From positions 1 through 64,000 of the forward strand of contig UQDR01000006.1 in NCBI GenBank assembly GCA_900539835.1: 64,000 nt of DNA, given 5' to 3'. The notes beneath the pieces were generated by a model. The model was given only the letters and a program-made list of their open reading frames with translations. It did not search any database and had not been told where the DNA came from. The DNA comes from an uncultured Ruminococcus sp. GTDB taxonomy: Bacteria > Bacillota > Clostridia > Oscillospirales > Ruminococcaceae. Within the stretch, counting starts at the first letter, position 1. Each line of letters opens with the position of its first letter. Made by a program: the position numbers and the translations under genes. Below are positions 40,962-49,850 of the stretch, piece after piece.

Positions 40962-41609
40962 TCATATATGAAAGCATTTTTGTATATCTTTATTTTTTCC
41001 CAGAACGAGAAGAGTTCCATCATCAGAAAGAATGGTATCAGTAGAAACATTTAAATTAAGCTGACCATTAAATTTAATTCCTAAAATATTAATATTATGC
41101 TTTTTTCTTATGTCAAGATTTCCGACAGTTTTTCCTATCCAGTCCTTTGGAATGGATATCTCAAAAATTGAGTAACTCTCGTTTAGTTCAATATAATCTG
41201 AAATATGGTCTGAAGTATATCGTATTGCCGTCCAGGAAGCAAGCTGTTTTTCCGGATAAATTATTTCGTCAGCGCCGTTGCGGAGAAGAAATTTTTCATG
41301 AACATCGCTTGACGCACGAGATACAACTAATTCTGCTCCCAGCTCTTTTAATAAAGAGGTAGTTTCAAGGGAACTCTGAAAGTTATCGCCTATGGTAACA
41401 ATACAAACATCAAAATTGCGAACTCCCAAGGTGCTCATAAATTCCTCGTTGGTACAGTCGCCGATCTGTGCATCGGTAACATACGGCAAAGCTGAATTTA
41501 CTCTTTCTTCACATTTGTCTATTGCCAAGACTTCATGTTTAAATTCCTGAAGTTTTTTTGCAATATGCATTCCGAAGCGGCCAAGCCCTATTAATAGAAT
41601 GGTTTTCAT
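40962..41609 (-). CDS. ktrA: Potassium uptake regulatory subunit (TrkA/KtrA)
   Basis: A 215-aa cytoplasmic protein with an RCK_N Rossmann domain (GLGRFGMHIA nucleotide loop, 7-16; EVLAIDKCEERV acid; IGDCTNEEF) and a C-terminal RCK_C domain (about 140-215, ISIPKDWIGKTVGNLDIRKKHNINILGI). It forms the nucleotide-sensing ring on the membrane channel KtrB, whose gene lies 13 bp upstream in the same operon. Confidence 0.92.
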   Translation of the reverse strand: MKTILLIGLGRFGMHIAKKLQEFKHEVLAIDKCEERVNSALPYVTDAQIGDCTNEEFMSTLGVRNFDVCIVTIGDNFQSSLETTSLLKELGAELVVSRASSDVHEKFLLRNGADEIIYPEKQLASWTAIRYTSDHISDYIELNESYSIFEISIPKDWIGKTVGNLDIRKKHNINILGIKFNGQLNLNVSTDTILSDDGTLLVLGKNKDIQKCFHI

Positions 41610-41622
41610 GTTTGATACTCCT

Positions 41623-42972
41623 TTATCCTACTGTGATTTTATCAAGAGGCAATTTGGATATGTTTGAATTAAGCCGTGAGCTTACTGCAAATATTACTGT
41701 TAGCCCTCCCACACGGCCAAGATACATAAGAATGATAAGCACAATTTTAGAAAGGCCGCATAAAGTTGAGGTGACGCCTAAAGATAATCCTACGGTTCCG
41801 ACAGCAGATGCGGCTTCAAAAAAGGCTGTCTGAATAGGAAGTCCGTCAACTGTGCTTATAAAAATTCCTCCAAACAGAAAAAGAATAATATACATCATAA
41901 GAATCGTTGCCGCATTTCTAATGGTTTCCGGAGGAAAACGTCTTCCGAAGCATTGAGCGCTTTCACGACACCTGAATACAGCAATCATTGTCACAATCAA
42001 AACCGCAATAGTTGTTGTCTTCATGCCTCCGGCAGTTGAACCGGGTGAGCCTCCGATAAGCATGAGTATTACTATAATTGCCTGTCCAGCCTGTGAAAAT
42101 TCGTTCAAATCTACAGTGTTAAAGCCTGCGGTTCTCGGAGTGACCGCCTGAAATAGTGAGCATAAAATTTTGTCACCCACAGAAAGGTGCTCCCACTTCT
42201 CATTTGAAAACTCACAGAAGAAAAAGTATATCGCAGGAAGCAAAATTAAAATAGCTGTAACTGTTATGATAATCTTGCTTTGCATGCGGTATTTTTTTAT
42301 ATGAAATTTGTTTACTTTAATGTCGTTCCATGTTAGAAAGCCTAAACCGCCTATAATTATAAGAAAGATTATCGCCAAATTAACTATTGGATTTGATTGG
42401 TATGTCGTTAAAGATGATAGCGGTTCCTTTACGCCCATTAGGTCAAATCCTGCGTTGCAGAATGCTGAAACAGAGTGGAAAATTGAATACCACAATCCCT
42501 TGCCTATTCCGAAATCACGGCAAAAAACAGGAGCCATAACAGCCGCACCGATTGCCTCAATTATAAGAGTACCTTTTAAAATGAAACCTGTCAGTCTGAC
42601 AATACCGCCGACCTGCGGAGCAGATATTGCTTCCTGCATTGTACTTCGCTGAACAAGGCCTATTTTCTTTCCTGAAAATATTGTGATTGAAATTGCCACA
42701 GTAATAACGCCGATTCCGCCGATTTGAATAAGCGCCATTATAACAAACTGTCCGAATTCGCTCCAATAAGTGGCAGTATCGTGAACAATCAATCCCGTAA
42801 CGCAAACGGCTGAAGTAGCTGTGAATAAAGCGTCCATAAAAGATGAACTTCCGGATTCATTTCTTGAAACTGGAAGCATAAGAATAAAAGAGCCGATTAA
42901 TATTACAGCCATAAATCCAAATATTATTAATTGAAAAGAAGAAAGCTTTTTGAATTTACCGAAAAGTTCCAT
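41623..42972 (-). CDS. ktrB: Potassium uptake membrane subunit (TrkH/KtrB)
   Basis: A 449-aa ion-conducting subunit with four M1-P-M2 repeats. The selectivity-loop glycines are visible in TSAVCVTGLIV, VSAFCNAGFDL, TPRTAGFNTVD and SAVGTVGLSLG. It imports K+, driven by Na+ or membrane potential. Start at ATG 42972 with GCGGAG upstream; a longer frame to 42987 would cover that site. Confidence 0.93.
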   Translation of the reverse strand: MELFGKFKKLSSFQLIIFGFMAVILIGSFILMLPVSRNESGSSSFMDALFTATSAVCVTGLIVHDTATYWSEFGQFVIMALIQIGGIGVITVAISITIFSGKKIGLVQRSTMQEAISAPQVGGIVRLTGFILKGTLIIEAIGAAVMAPVFCRDFGIGKGLWYSIFHSVSAFCNAGFDLMGVKEPLSSLTTYQSNPIVNLAIIFLIIIGGLGFLTWNDIKVNKFHIKKYRMQSKIIITVTAILILLPAIYFFFCEFSNEKWEHLSVGDKILCSLFQAVTPRTAGFNTVDLNEFSQAGQAIIVILMLIGGSPGSTAGGMKTTTIAVLIVTMIAVFRCRESAQCFGRRFPPETIRNAATILMMYIILFLFGGIFISTVDGLPIQTAFFEAASAVGTVGLSLGVTSTLCGLSKIVLIILMYLGRVGGLTVIFAVSSRLNSNISKLPLDKITVG

Positions 42973-43143
42973 AGATTCACTCCGCAATCAGATATATTAA
43001 CAAGTTAACATAAATTAAAATCCGGCAATTTTTAAACTGCTTAAAATAATATTATTATCACATTTTATGAGATTATATTTCTTATTGTGACATTATAAGA
43101 GAAAAAAACAAAAATAGCTAAACTTCAATAATGCAATAGTAAG

Positions 43144-43220
43144 TGGCGTCCCCGGCGGGATTCGAACCCACGGCCTTTCGCTTAGGAGGCGAACGCTCTA
43201 TCCTGCTGAGCTACGGAGAC
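43144..43220 (-). tRNA. tRNA-Arg (anticodon CCT)
   Basis: A 77-nt cloverleaf on the minus strand: acceptor GTCTCCG/CGGGGAC, anticodon stem-loop TTCGC-CTCCTAA-GCGAA, T-arm with GGTTCGAATCC, discriminator G, encoded CCA. Confidence 0.96.
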
Positions 43221-43229
43221 ATTATGTTA

Positions 43230-43258
43230 ATTATATCAAAATTAATTTATAAAATCAA
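43230..43258 (-). promoter_or_regulatory. tRNA-Arg promoter
   Basis: Minus strand TTGATT (43258-43253), 17-bp spacer, TATAAT (43235-43230), 10 bp before the tRNA. Confidence 0.7.
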
Positions 43259-43315
43259 GGGCATAGAAATATTTTTTTATCGATTAAGGTTTCAGAATCA
43301 GTTTTTTAGCGGAAG

Positions 43316-43344
43316 TTGACGAAAATATTCAAAAGTATTATAAT
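43316..43344 (+). promoter_or_regulatory. Promoter of the DUF815-GNAT pair
   Basis: TTGACG (43316-43321), 17-bp spacer, TATAAT (43339-43344). Confidence 0.8.
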
Positions 43345-43376
43345 ATTAGAAAAAGAAATGAAAGGTTAGTGGTTTA

Positions 43377-44570
43377 ATGACCTGCTATAGAAAATTAATA
43401 AGACAGGCCAAAAGTCTTGTTATATTCAGAAGCCTGCATGAAAATAAAGTCTTTGAAAGCTTTCTTGATACGCTTTGTTCTATAGAAAAAGAAAATACTG
43501 ACGAAGCAATCGAGAAATACTGTGAGTTTGCGTCACAGCTTTATATCTATTCGGATAATCTCACTGAGTATTTTCTTAAAATAATCCTTGAAAATGTGAA
43601 TCTTTATATGCTGAAAAAAGGCGAGGGAAAGGAAACAGGATTTCTTCTTGACCAGTGTCTTGCAAATGAGCTTGCCGTTGTAGAATCTTTAGCTGAAATC
43701 CCTGCAAAAGAGCTTATATCAAAAATAGACTATGACGAATTCCTCCCTGAATATAAAACGGAAAACCTTGATTTTTCTCAGATTTATGCCGATAGGATAC
43801 ACCATATAAAACAGTATGGCTATGGAATCTATTCAAAATATCATGTCTTTGTAATAAAAGACGGAAAAATCGTTCCTGTGGAATTTCCTGATGATATTTC
43901 ACTGGACAGGCTTTCAGGCTATGAGCGTGAACGTCAGGAGGTAATTGACAATACCCTTGCACTGCTGAAAGGCAAGCCTGCAAATAATGTATTGCTTTAC
44001 GGCGACTGCGGAACAGGAAAGTCCTCAACAGTCAAAGCAATTGCAAATGAATATTACACACAGGGTTTAAGACTTATTGAGCTCAAGAAAAAACAGCTTC
44101 ATGAGATTCCTGCAATAGTTGAAACTATCAGCAAAAATCCTCTCAAGTTTATAATCTTTATTGATGACTTGTCCTTTACTGAAGATGACGATGATTTTGC
44201 CGCGCTTAAAGCTATTCTTGAGGGAAGCGTTTCATCAACTGCGTCCAATCTTGCAATATATGCAACGTCCAACCGCCGTCACCTTGTCAGGGAAACTTTC
44301 TCTGCAAGAGAGGGAGATGAAATACACTTTAAGGATACTATGCAGGAGCTTTTGTCCCTGTCCGACAGATTCGGTCTAACTGTCACTTTTCAAAAGCCTG
44401 ATAAAAAGCTTTATCTGTCTGTTGTCGAGGGACTTGCAAAACAATACGGCATAAAAATGCCGATAGACGAGGTAAAAGCAAAAGCCGAAGCGTTCGCCCT
44501 CAGCCGTGCAGGCAGATCGCCGAGAGTTGCAAAACAGTTTATTGAATATCTGAAAGGCAGTGAAGATTAA
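43377..44570 (+). CDS. DUF815 family AAA+ ATPase
   Basis: A 397-aa cytoplasmic protein. The N-terminal helical region (about 1-165) precedes an AAA+ domain with Walker A LLYGDCGTGKSS (about 205-215), Walker B FIIFIDDLSF, and the sensor IYATSNRRHLV. DUF815 proteins are widespread in bacteria but their cellular role is not defined. AAAGG precedes the ATG. The GNAT gene starts at its stop (TAATG). Confidence 0.9.
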   Translation: MTCYRKLIRQAKSLVIFRSLHENKVFESFLDTLCSIEKENTDEAIEKYCEFASQLYIYSDNLTEYFLKIILENVNLYMLKKGEGKETGFLLDQCLANELAVVESLAEIPAKELISKIDYDEFLPEYKTENLDFSQIYADRIHHIKQYGYGIYSKYHVFVIKDGKIVPVEFPDDISLDRLSGYERERQEVIDNTLALLKGKPANNVLLYGDCGTGKSSTVKAIANEYYTQGLRLIELKKKQLHEIPAIVETISKNPLKFIIFIDDLSFTEDDDDFAALKAILEGSVSSTASNLAIYATSNRRHLVRETFSAREGDEIHFKDTMQELLSLSDRFGLTVTFQKPDKKLYLSVVEGLAKQYGIKMPIDEVKAKAEAFALSRAGRSPRVAKQFIEYLKGSED

Positions 44571-45064
44571 TGTTGACATTTGAAAAGGTAAATACACAGG
44601 AAAGTATCAGAAAAACAGCCGAGCTTGCAAAAGAAATCTGGAATAATTATTTTATTACTATTATAACCCAAAGTCAGATAGATTATATGATTGATAAATT
44701 CCAGTCTGAAATGTCTATGACTGAGCAGATAAAATCAGGCTATGAGTATTATAATTTTGTGCTTGATAATGAGATAATAGGATATTTTGCGGTGTGTCCA
44801 AAAGAGGACAATACATTATTTCTTTCAAAGCTGTATTTGAAAAAGGCATACCGTGGCAATGGCTATGCCCGAAAGGCTTTTGAGTTTATCAAACAGCTTG
44901 CAAAGGAAAAGGGCTGTAATATGATTTGGCTGACTGTCAATAAGCGCAACGATGACAGCATTGCCATATATAAAAAGTTTGGAATGGAAATAATCCGAAG
45001 CGAAGTGACCGATATCGGAAACGGATATGTTATGGACGACTTTGTTTTTGGGTTGAAAATTTAG
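44570..45064 (+). CDS. GNAT family N-acetyltransferase
   Basis: A 164-aa acetyltransferase with acetyl-CoA loop LYLKKAYRGNGYARKAFEFI (RGNGYA, about 99-104) and the following IWLTVNKRNDDSIAIYKKFGMEI, motifs A and B of GNATs. The acceptor is unknown. Translationally coupled to the DUF815 ATPase and followed by a strong terminator. Confidence 0.9.
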   Translation: MLTFEKVNTQESIRKTAELAKEIWNNYFITIITQSQIDYMIDKFQSEMSMTEQIKSGYEYYNFVLDNEIIGYFAVCPKEDNTLFLSKLYLKKAYRGNGYARKAFEFIKQLAKEKGCNMIWLTVNKRNDDSIAIYKKFGMEIIRSEVTDIGNGYVMDDFVFGLKI

Positions 45065-45105
45065 GGGCTATTAAAGTTTCTTCTACTAAATAATGTGGGT
45101 ACACA

Positions 45106-45150
45106 AAAACAGGTAAGTAATTGATAAAATTACTTACCTGTTTTTTATTT
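45106..45150. terminator. Terminator between GNAT and XRE genes
   Basis: A perfect 17-bp stem AAAACAGGTAAGTAATT/AATTACTTACCTGTTTT with GATAA loop and T-run; serves both convergent genes. Confidence 0.88.
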
Positions 45151-45351
45151 TTTGTGGTTTGTCCTGCCAAGGATATAGTCTGTTGAAACATCATAAAAGT
45201 CCGCTAAAATAAGCAGATGTTCAACAGGGATTGTTCTCACACCACGTTCATATCTTGAATATACCGTTTGGCTTGTATATAACAAATCAGCAATTTGCGT
45301 CTGATTCATATCCATATCTTCTCGCAAATCCTTTAATCGTTGAAAATACAT
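45145..45351 (-). CDS. XRE family transcriptional regulator
   Basis: A 68-aa Cro/CI-type repressor: LKDLREDMDMNQTQIADLLYTSQTVYSRYERGVRTIPVEHLLILADFYDVSTDYILGRTN. Start at ATG 45351 with GAGGTG 6 bases upstream. It is divergent from the DUF4190-lipoprotein cluster; the repeats at 45398-45528 between them are likely targets. Confidence 0.92.
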   Translation of the reverse strand: MYFQRLKDLREDMDMNQTQIADLLYTSQTVYSRYERGVRTIPVEHLLILADFYDVSTDYILGRTNHKK

Positions 45352-45397
45352 AAAAATCACCTCAAAATTTTGGTTAATATGTAGAAAAATATTTTAG

Positions 45398-45528
45398 TAT
45401 CAAACGGTACTATTGACAAACTTTGTACATTAATGTATAATTGTTAGTGTTAAGACCATTTGATACTATTAACTGTAACATATAATCGATATATGTCGTG
45501 TTGGTTAAGACCGCTTGGCACTATTGTC
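45398..45528. promoter_or_regulatory. Three spaced operator-like repeats
   Basis: GGTACTATTGAC (45406-45417), GATACTATTAAC (45462-45473) and GGCACTATTGTC (45517-45528) recur every 55-56 bp. The last two are preceded by TTAAGACC. The first overlaps the -35 of the rightward promoter. Probable sites for the divergent XRE protein. Confidence 0.55.
45413..45441 (+). promoter_or_regulatory. Promoter of the DUF4190 cluster
   Basis: TTGACA (45413-45418), 17-bp spacer, TATAAT (45436-45441), about 150-nt leader before the first gene. Confidence 0.8.
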
Positions 45529-45593
45529 AAAACAATTTATAAAAGTTTTTGTATTAAATGGTTTTAGTAATTATTTTAATGGAGGGTATAAAA

Positions 45594-45857
45594 ATGGAGG
45601 AAAAAAATAGCGTGGGTTTATCTGTTGCGTCAATGGTGTTAGGAATATGCTCATTAGTATTAGGTTGCTGTTTTTGGTATGTTTCAATTCCATGCGCAAT
45701 AGTAGGGGTTATCCTTGGAGGAATTAGCTTATCTAAGAAAAAGGGCGGAAAAGGAATGGCTGTTGCTGGTGTGGTAACAAGTATAATCGGTCTTGTTCCT
45801 GCAATTATAGGCATTGCACTGGGCGGTTCCATTTTTGCATCTTTAGGTTTATTCTAA
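45594..45857 (+). CDS. DUF4190 small membrane protein
   Basis: An 87-aa protein with two membrane helices in the DUF4190 arrangement (SVASMVLGICSLVLGCCFWYVSIPCAIVGVILGGISLSKK, then GMAVAGVVTSIIGLVPAIIGIAL). Start at ATG 45594 behind GGAGGG. Role unknown; it heads a group of small membrane and lipoproteins next to an XRE repressor. Confidence 0.85.
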   Translation: MEEKNSVGLSVASMVLGICSLVLGCCFWYVSIPCAIVGVILGGISLSKKKGGKGMAVAGVVTSIIGLVPAIIGIALGGSIFASLGLF

Positions 45858-45858
45858 T

Positions 45859-46275
45859 TTGAGGGTATACAACAAAAAATCTGTAATGCATAAAACAACT
45901 AAATTTACTGCGCTTATTGTACCGTTTATACTTTTAAGCGCAGTTTTCTTTCGCAGTTATTTAATTGCTATTACAGAGTATTTCCCTAAATGCTGGTTTC
46001 ATGAGGTGACTGGATGGCTTTGTCCTGCTTGCGGAAATACAAGAAGCGTAAAAGCGTTATTAAAAGGGGATTTAATAACTTCATTTAGATACAATATTGT
46101 TCCGCTTTTATGTTGTATTATTGCCGCAATATTTTACGTTGAATTATTGACTTTTTGCTTTGGAGAGCATAAAGCTATTTTCCCAAGAAGTTGCAAATTT
46201 ATAATCGTTTTAAGCCTTTTATTAAGTTTATATTTTATATTAAGAAATTTTGTTCCTTTTTTGTCCATGTGCTAA
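45859..46275 (+). CDS. DUF2752 membrane protein
   Basis: A 138-aa protein with three membrane helices and the DUF2752 hallmark WLCPACGNTRSVKALLKGDLITSFRYNIVPL (CPxCGxTR, about residues 52-60). Start uncertain: TTG 45859 directly after the previous stop, or ATG 45886; neither has a strong ribosome site. Coupled to the DUF4190 gene, a pairing often seen in Firmicutes. Function not established. Confidence 0.85.
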   Translation: MRVYNKKSVMHKTTKFTALIVPFILLSAVFFRSYLIAITEYFPKCWFHEVTGWLCPACGNTRSVKALLKGDLITSFRYNIVPLLCCIIAAIFYVELLTFCFGEHKAIFPRSCKFIIVLSLLLSLYFILRNFVPFLSMC

Positions 46276-46297
46276 ATATTTTTAAGGAGGTAATTTT

Positions 46298-46420
46298 GTG
46301 AAGAAACGTAATTTAATTATAGTAAGTTTATCTGTGTTAGCTGTTACTTTGATTTCGAGTTTTATTATTTCTGTCATTAAAAATATCTCAATTATTAAAA
46401 ACAGAGATAAAAAACAGTAA
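46298..46420 (+). CDS. Small single-pass membrane protein (40 aa)
   Basis: GTG start at 46298 behind a very strong TAAGGAGG. The 40-aa product has a basic N-terminus (MKKRNLI), one membrane helix (IVSLSVLAVTLISSFIISVI) and a basic end (KNRDKKQ). It fits exactly between the DUF2752 and lipoprotein genes. Family not recognised. Confidence 0.7.
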   Translation: MKKRNLIIVSLSVLAVTLISSFIISVIKNISIIKNRDKKQ

Positions 46421-46459
46421 TTATTTTTGAAAAGATATGTGAATAGAGGAAATGAGATA

Positions 46460-46915
46460 ATGAAACGCTGTATATCCATTATGCTAATTTGTGTGTTTGC
46501 AACATTTTTTCTTTATGGCTGTAATGTCGGAAAAAGCGATGAGGAACTTATAAATGACCGTATAGACGTATTTTTAACTGCTTATAACTCAGGAGATTAT
46601 GAAGAAGTATTAAATTGCTTTACAGGTAAATTGAAAAATACGTTAAAAGCCGCCACAGGAATCGGTAATGCCTTAATGGGCGGAATAACAGGTTTCGACA
46701 TTAATATGGCAGACCTTTTTGGGTTAGGGGCAGGTATCTTATCAGAGGGAGATATATTAACCGTGTCCAATATAGAAATTATGTTTCAGGATGACACAAC
46801 CGCTAACGCAGAAACTATACTTAATTTTAATGTAAATGGAACAGAAACTTCTGAAACTACTACTTTTATAATGTCTAAAGAAAATAATGATTGGTTTATA
46901 AAAAACATTAAATAA
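46460..46915 (+). CDS. Lipoprotein, DUF4878/NTF2-like
   Basis: A 151-aa lipoprotein: signal with lipobox FFLYGC (Cys about 21) and start ATG 46460 after GAGGAAATGA. The mature part looks NTF2/DUF4878-like: INDRIDVFLTAYNSGDYEEVLNCFTGKLKN, a helical middle and strands ending in TTFIMSKENNDWFIKNI. Probably faces the cell exterior; ligand unknown. Confidence 0.8.
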   Translation: MKRCISIMLICVFATFFLYGCNVGKSDEELINDRIDVFLTAYNSGDYEEVLNCFTGKLKNTLKAATGIGNALMGGITGFDINMADLFGLGAGILSEGDILTVSNIEIMFQDDTTANAETILNFNVNGTETSETTTFIMSKENNDWFIKNIK

Positions 46916-46936
46916 AATAATAGGAGGAACAAACTT

Positions 46937-47782
46937 ATGAAAAAAGTAATTATATATTTATTAGCATTATTAAATATTTTAATGTTTTCTGCTTGTGAGT
47001 CAAATGATAAAGATAAGAATCCATTTTTGGAATATGCCGAAAAAGAGGAAAACTCACAGGAAACAGAAGAATCTCAATATGAAACTATTGACCCATTTGA
47101 GGGACTTGAAGTGCAATTTGACGGAGCTTCACCATATCTGACTATCGGATTTAACAATAGCAAATGCCGTCAGGAAGTTCAGGATTATGTTATATTCACT
47201 TGTGAACAAGAATTTTTTGCGAATGGTGATGTGGTGACTGTCAAAGCAGAATATAATATTAATAATTTAAATGAATTAGGACTTACTATTGAAATAGACG
47301 AAAAAACTTATGAAGTTTCAGGATTCCCGGAATATGTAAACGACATCAGTAAAATTGACACATCTGTACTGGATAAAGAGATTCAGGAGTATATGGATGC
47401 ACATTATTTGGACATGTCTGGTGGATTTGGAATGGTTATGGATATTATGGGAGCAGGCATCTCTGGAGCATATGGATTTGATAAATTTATAAATAGTGAA
47501 GTGGAAGAAACATATTTATGCGTTAGAAAACCTAATAAACTTGATAAAGATGAGGACTATAATTTCTATTATAAAGTATATAAAAACACATATTCATTAG
47601 AAGGAGATCATACTGAAGAAATTTATGTTTGTATATATGTGAAAAATATAGTTTCTTATACAGACGGAACTTTAAAATATGAATCTGAACTGAGGCATAA
47701 TGCAGATGAATCAAAAGAAGATGCTTTTTATGACGGTATCTCGTCCAAAAAAGAAGATTATAATGTAAGTAAAGTAGAATAA
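46937..47782 (+). CDS. Hypothetical lipoprotein
   Basis: A 281-aa lipoprotein with lipobox MFSAC (Cys about 20) and an acidic linker (about 22-55, rich in Glu/Gln/Ser). The beta-rich domain contains GLEVQFDGASPYLTIGFNNSKC, a repeat-like opening often seen in Firmicute surface lipoproteins. A Gly/Met segment (FGMVMDIMGAGISGAYGFDKF) sits mid-protein. TAGGAGG precedes the ATG. Last gene of the XRE-linked cluster. Confidence 0.75.
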   Translation: MKKVIIYLLALLNILMFSACESNDKDKNPFLEYAEKEENSQETEESQYETIDPFEGLEVQFDGASPYLTIGFNNSKCRQEVQDYVIFTCEQEFFANGDVVTVKAEYNINNLNELGLTIEIDEKTYEVSGFPEYVNDISKIDTSVLDKEIQEYMDAHYLDMSGGFGMVMDIMGAGISGAYGFDKFINSEVEETYLCVRKPNKLDKDEDYNFYYKVYKNTYSLEGDHTEEIYVCIYVKNIVSYTDGTLKYESELRHNADESKEDAFYDGISSKKEDYNVSKVE

Positions 47783-47790
47783 AGCAACAA

Positions 47791-47817
47791 GAGCCGCTGA
47801 AATCTGTTCAGTGGCTC
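47791..47817 (+). terminator. Terminator of the lipoprotein cluster
   Basis: GAGCCGCTGAA/TTCAGTGGCTC, 11 bp with one G-U, then ATTTAATTATTT. Confidence 0.75.
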
Positions 47818-47856
47818 ATTTAATTATTTAGCATTTGTTAAATGGAAAAACATCGT

Positions 47857-47995
47857 AGGGGCGACCTTAGATCGCCCTTTGTCTTTTTAACAAAAATAAA
47901 AAACAGCATAAAAACGGGCGTACAAAGTACGCCCCGTTTTCACGCAACCATTGTGATTAATATTCTGTCATTGTATATGCCCCGTGCGGCTGAGC
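47857..47995. repeat. REP-like intergenic repeat
   Basis: GTAGGGGCGACC...GATCGCCC (47857-47880) and GGGCGTAC-AAA-GTACGCCC (47919-47937) hairpins. On the minus strand a GCTCAGCCGCACGGGGCAT block (47993-47975) is close to the start of the 81-bp units at 6668 and 6782. Same repeat family; no gene. Confidence 0.65.
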
Positions 47996-47996
47996 A

Positions 47997-49592
47997 CTAT
48001 TGCAAATCCCCTCTATTGAATTCCGAAAGCTCAAGTCCCTCGTTTCTCTCCAATGCCCAGCGTATGTTCCATTCGCTGGTGAATAAGAGAAGATAATTTC
48101 CTTTTAAATCCTGTACGAGCTTTGTGTCACTGCTCAGCTTCAAAGACTTGGGGTCAATGTCTTTGTTGTCTATCCATCGAATGTATGAGAAAGGAAGTCC
48201 CTCTTTTACCATTTCAACATTGTATTCATTCTTCATTCGATAGTCAAATACATCAAATTGAAGTACACCTACAACGCCGACAATAACCTCTTCCATTCCC
48301 GTGAAAGGCTCTTGGAATATCTGAATCGCACCCTCCTGTGCAATTTGAGAAATGCCCTTGACAAATTGTTTTCTCTTCATGGTGTCCTTAGCCCTTACTC
48401 GTTCAAAATGCTCCGGTGCAAAGGTTGGTATGCCCTCAAATTCAAATTTCTTTTTCGGCGAACAAACCGTGTCGCCTATTGAGAAAATTCCCGGGTCAAA
48501 TACTCCGATAATATCTCCCGCATAAGCCTCGTCAATAATCTCTCTTTCCTGAGCCATGATCTGCTGAGGCTGAGAAAGCCTCATCTTTTTGTTTCCCTGA
48601 ACGTGGAGCACATCCATATCCCTGTCAAACTTTCCTGAACAGATTCTCATGAATGTGATTCTGTCACGGTGAGCCTTGTTCATGTTAGCTTGAATCTTGA
48701 ATACAAATGCGGAAAAATCTTCGCTGAATGGGTCGACAAGTCCCTCAGTAGAGTTTCTTGCGGTAGGAGAAGACGTCATTTCAAGGAAGTTTTCAAGAAA
48801 AGGCTCAACGCCGAAGTTTGTCAAAGCCGATCCAAAGAAAACAGGTGAAAGTTCACCCCTGTGAACTGCTTCTAAATCAAATTCATCGCTTGCACCGTCA
48901 AGAAGCTCAATGTCATCCATAATGGTGCTTCGGTTTTCCTCTCCGATTAGATCAGACAGTGACGGATCGCTTAAATCCACCTCGGTTGCCGCAACTCTGT
49001 GCTGACCATTGTTAGCTTCAAATGAAATAATGTGCTTTTTGTCACGGTCATAAACACCCCTGAAATCCTTTCCGGAGCTTATAGGCCAGTTTACAGGATA
49101 TGTGCGAATGCCCAGTTCGCTTTCAATTTGCTCAAGTAAATCAAAAGGATTTCTTGATTCCCTGTCCATCTTGTTGATAAAAGTAAAAATCGGAATGTGG
49201 CGCATTACGCATACCTTAAAAAGCTTTCTTGTCTGGTTTTCAACACCCTTTGAAGCATCAATAACCATGACCGCCGAATCAGCAGCCATAAGCGTGCGGT
49301 ATGTGTCCTCGGAAAAGTCCTGATGTCCTGGAGTATCCAGAATGTTAATGCAAAAGCCCTTGTATTGAAACTGCATTACCGAAGAAGTAACTGAAATTCC
49401 CCTCTGTTTTTCGATTTCCATCCAGTCAGATACAGCGTGACGTGCAGATTTCTTGCCCTTTACTGCTCCTGCCTGTGCAATAGCGCCGCCGTAAAGCAGA
49501 AACTTTTCAGTAAGCGTTGTTTTACCAGCGTCAGGGTGAGATATAATAGCAAATGTGCGTCTGCGTTTTATTTCCTTTTCTAACTCGCTCAA
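47997..49592 (-). CDS. prfC: Peptide chain release factor 3
   Basis: A 531-aa translational GTPase that recycles RF1/RF2 after termination. G motifs: HPDAGKTT (G1), RGISVTSS (G2), DTPGHQDF (G3), NKMDRES (G4). RF3 C-terminal domains follow (MNKAHRDRITFMRICSG; GVVGVLQFDVFDYRMKNEY). Start at TTG 49592, 6-7 bases after GGAGGAAAG; the longer frame to 49607 would place its TTG upstream of that site. No operon partner. Confidence 0.95.
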   Translation of the reverse strand: MSELEKEIKRRRTFAIISHPDAGKTTLTEKFLLYGGAIAQAGAVKGKKSARHAVSDWMEIEKQRGISVTSSVMQFQYKGFCINILDTPGHQDFSEDTYRTLMAADSAVMVIDASKGVENQTRKLFKVCVMRHIPIFTFINKMDRESRNPFDLLEQIESELGIRTYPVNWPISSGKDFRGVYDRDKKHIISFEANNGQHRVAATEVDLSDPSLSDLIGEENRSTIMDDIELLDGASDEFDLEAVHRGELSPVFFGSALTNFGVEPFLENFLEMTSSPTARNSTEGLVDPFSEDFSAFVFKIQANMNKAHRDRITFMRICSGKFDRDMDVLHVQGNKKMRLSQPQQIMAQEREIIDEAYAGDIIGVFDPGIFSIGDTVCSPKKKFEFEGIPTFAPEHFERVRAKDTMKRKQFVKGISQIAQEGAIQIFQEPFTGMEEVIVGVVGVLQFDVFDYRMKNEYNVEMVKEGLPFSYIRWIDNKDIDPKSLKLSSDTKLVQDLKGNYLLLFTSEWNIRWALERNEGLELSEFNRGDLQ

Positions 49593-49850
49593 AATTCTTT
49601 CCTCCAAAATAAAAAATCAATATCCTTAATATTATACAACAACAGCAAAACATAGTCAAGATATTACCTGCAATAATATAAAAACAGTAAAAATAATGGC
49701 GAAAAATAGATGCAGGAAAAATTAAATATTCCATATAATAAATTCACCGTTTTTTTACCTTATAAAACCTTTACTTTTAAGCCGTGTTATGATATGATAA
49801 AAAACAGACATTGCATTAAATATTAAGTTAAAATCAGAAAGGATAAAAAT

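Noticed and set aside
47842..48096. Plus-strand frame of 84 codons
   Set aside because: It lies across the REP-like repeat and the antisense end of prfC, without a ribosome site.
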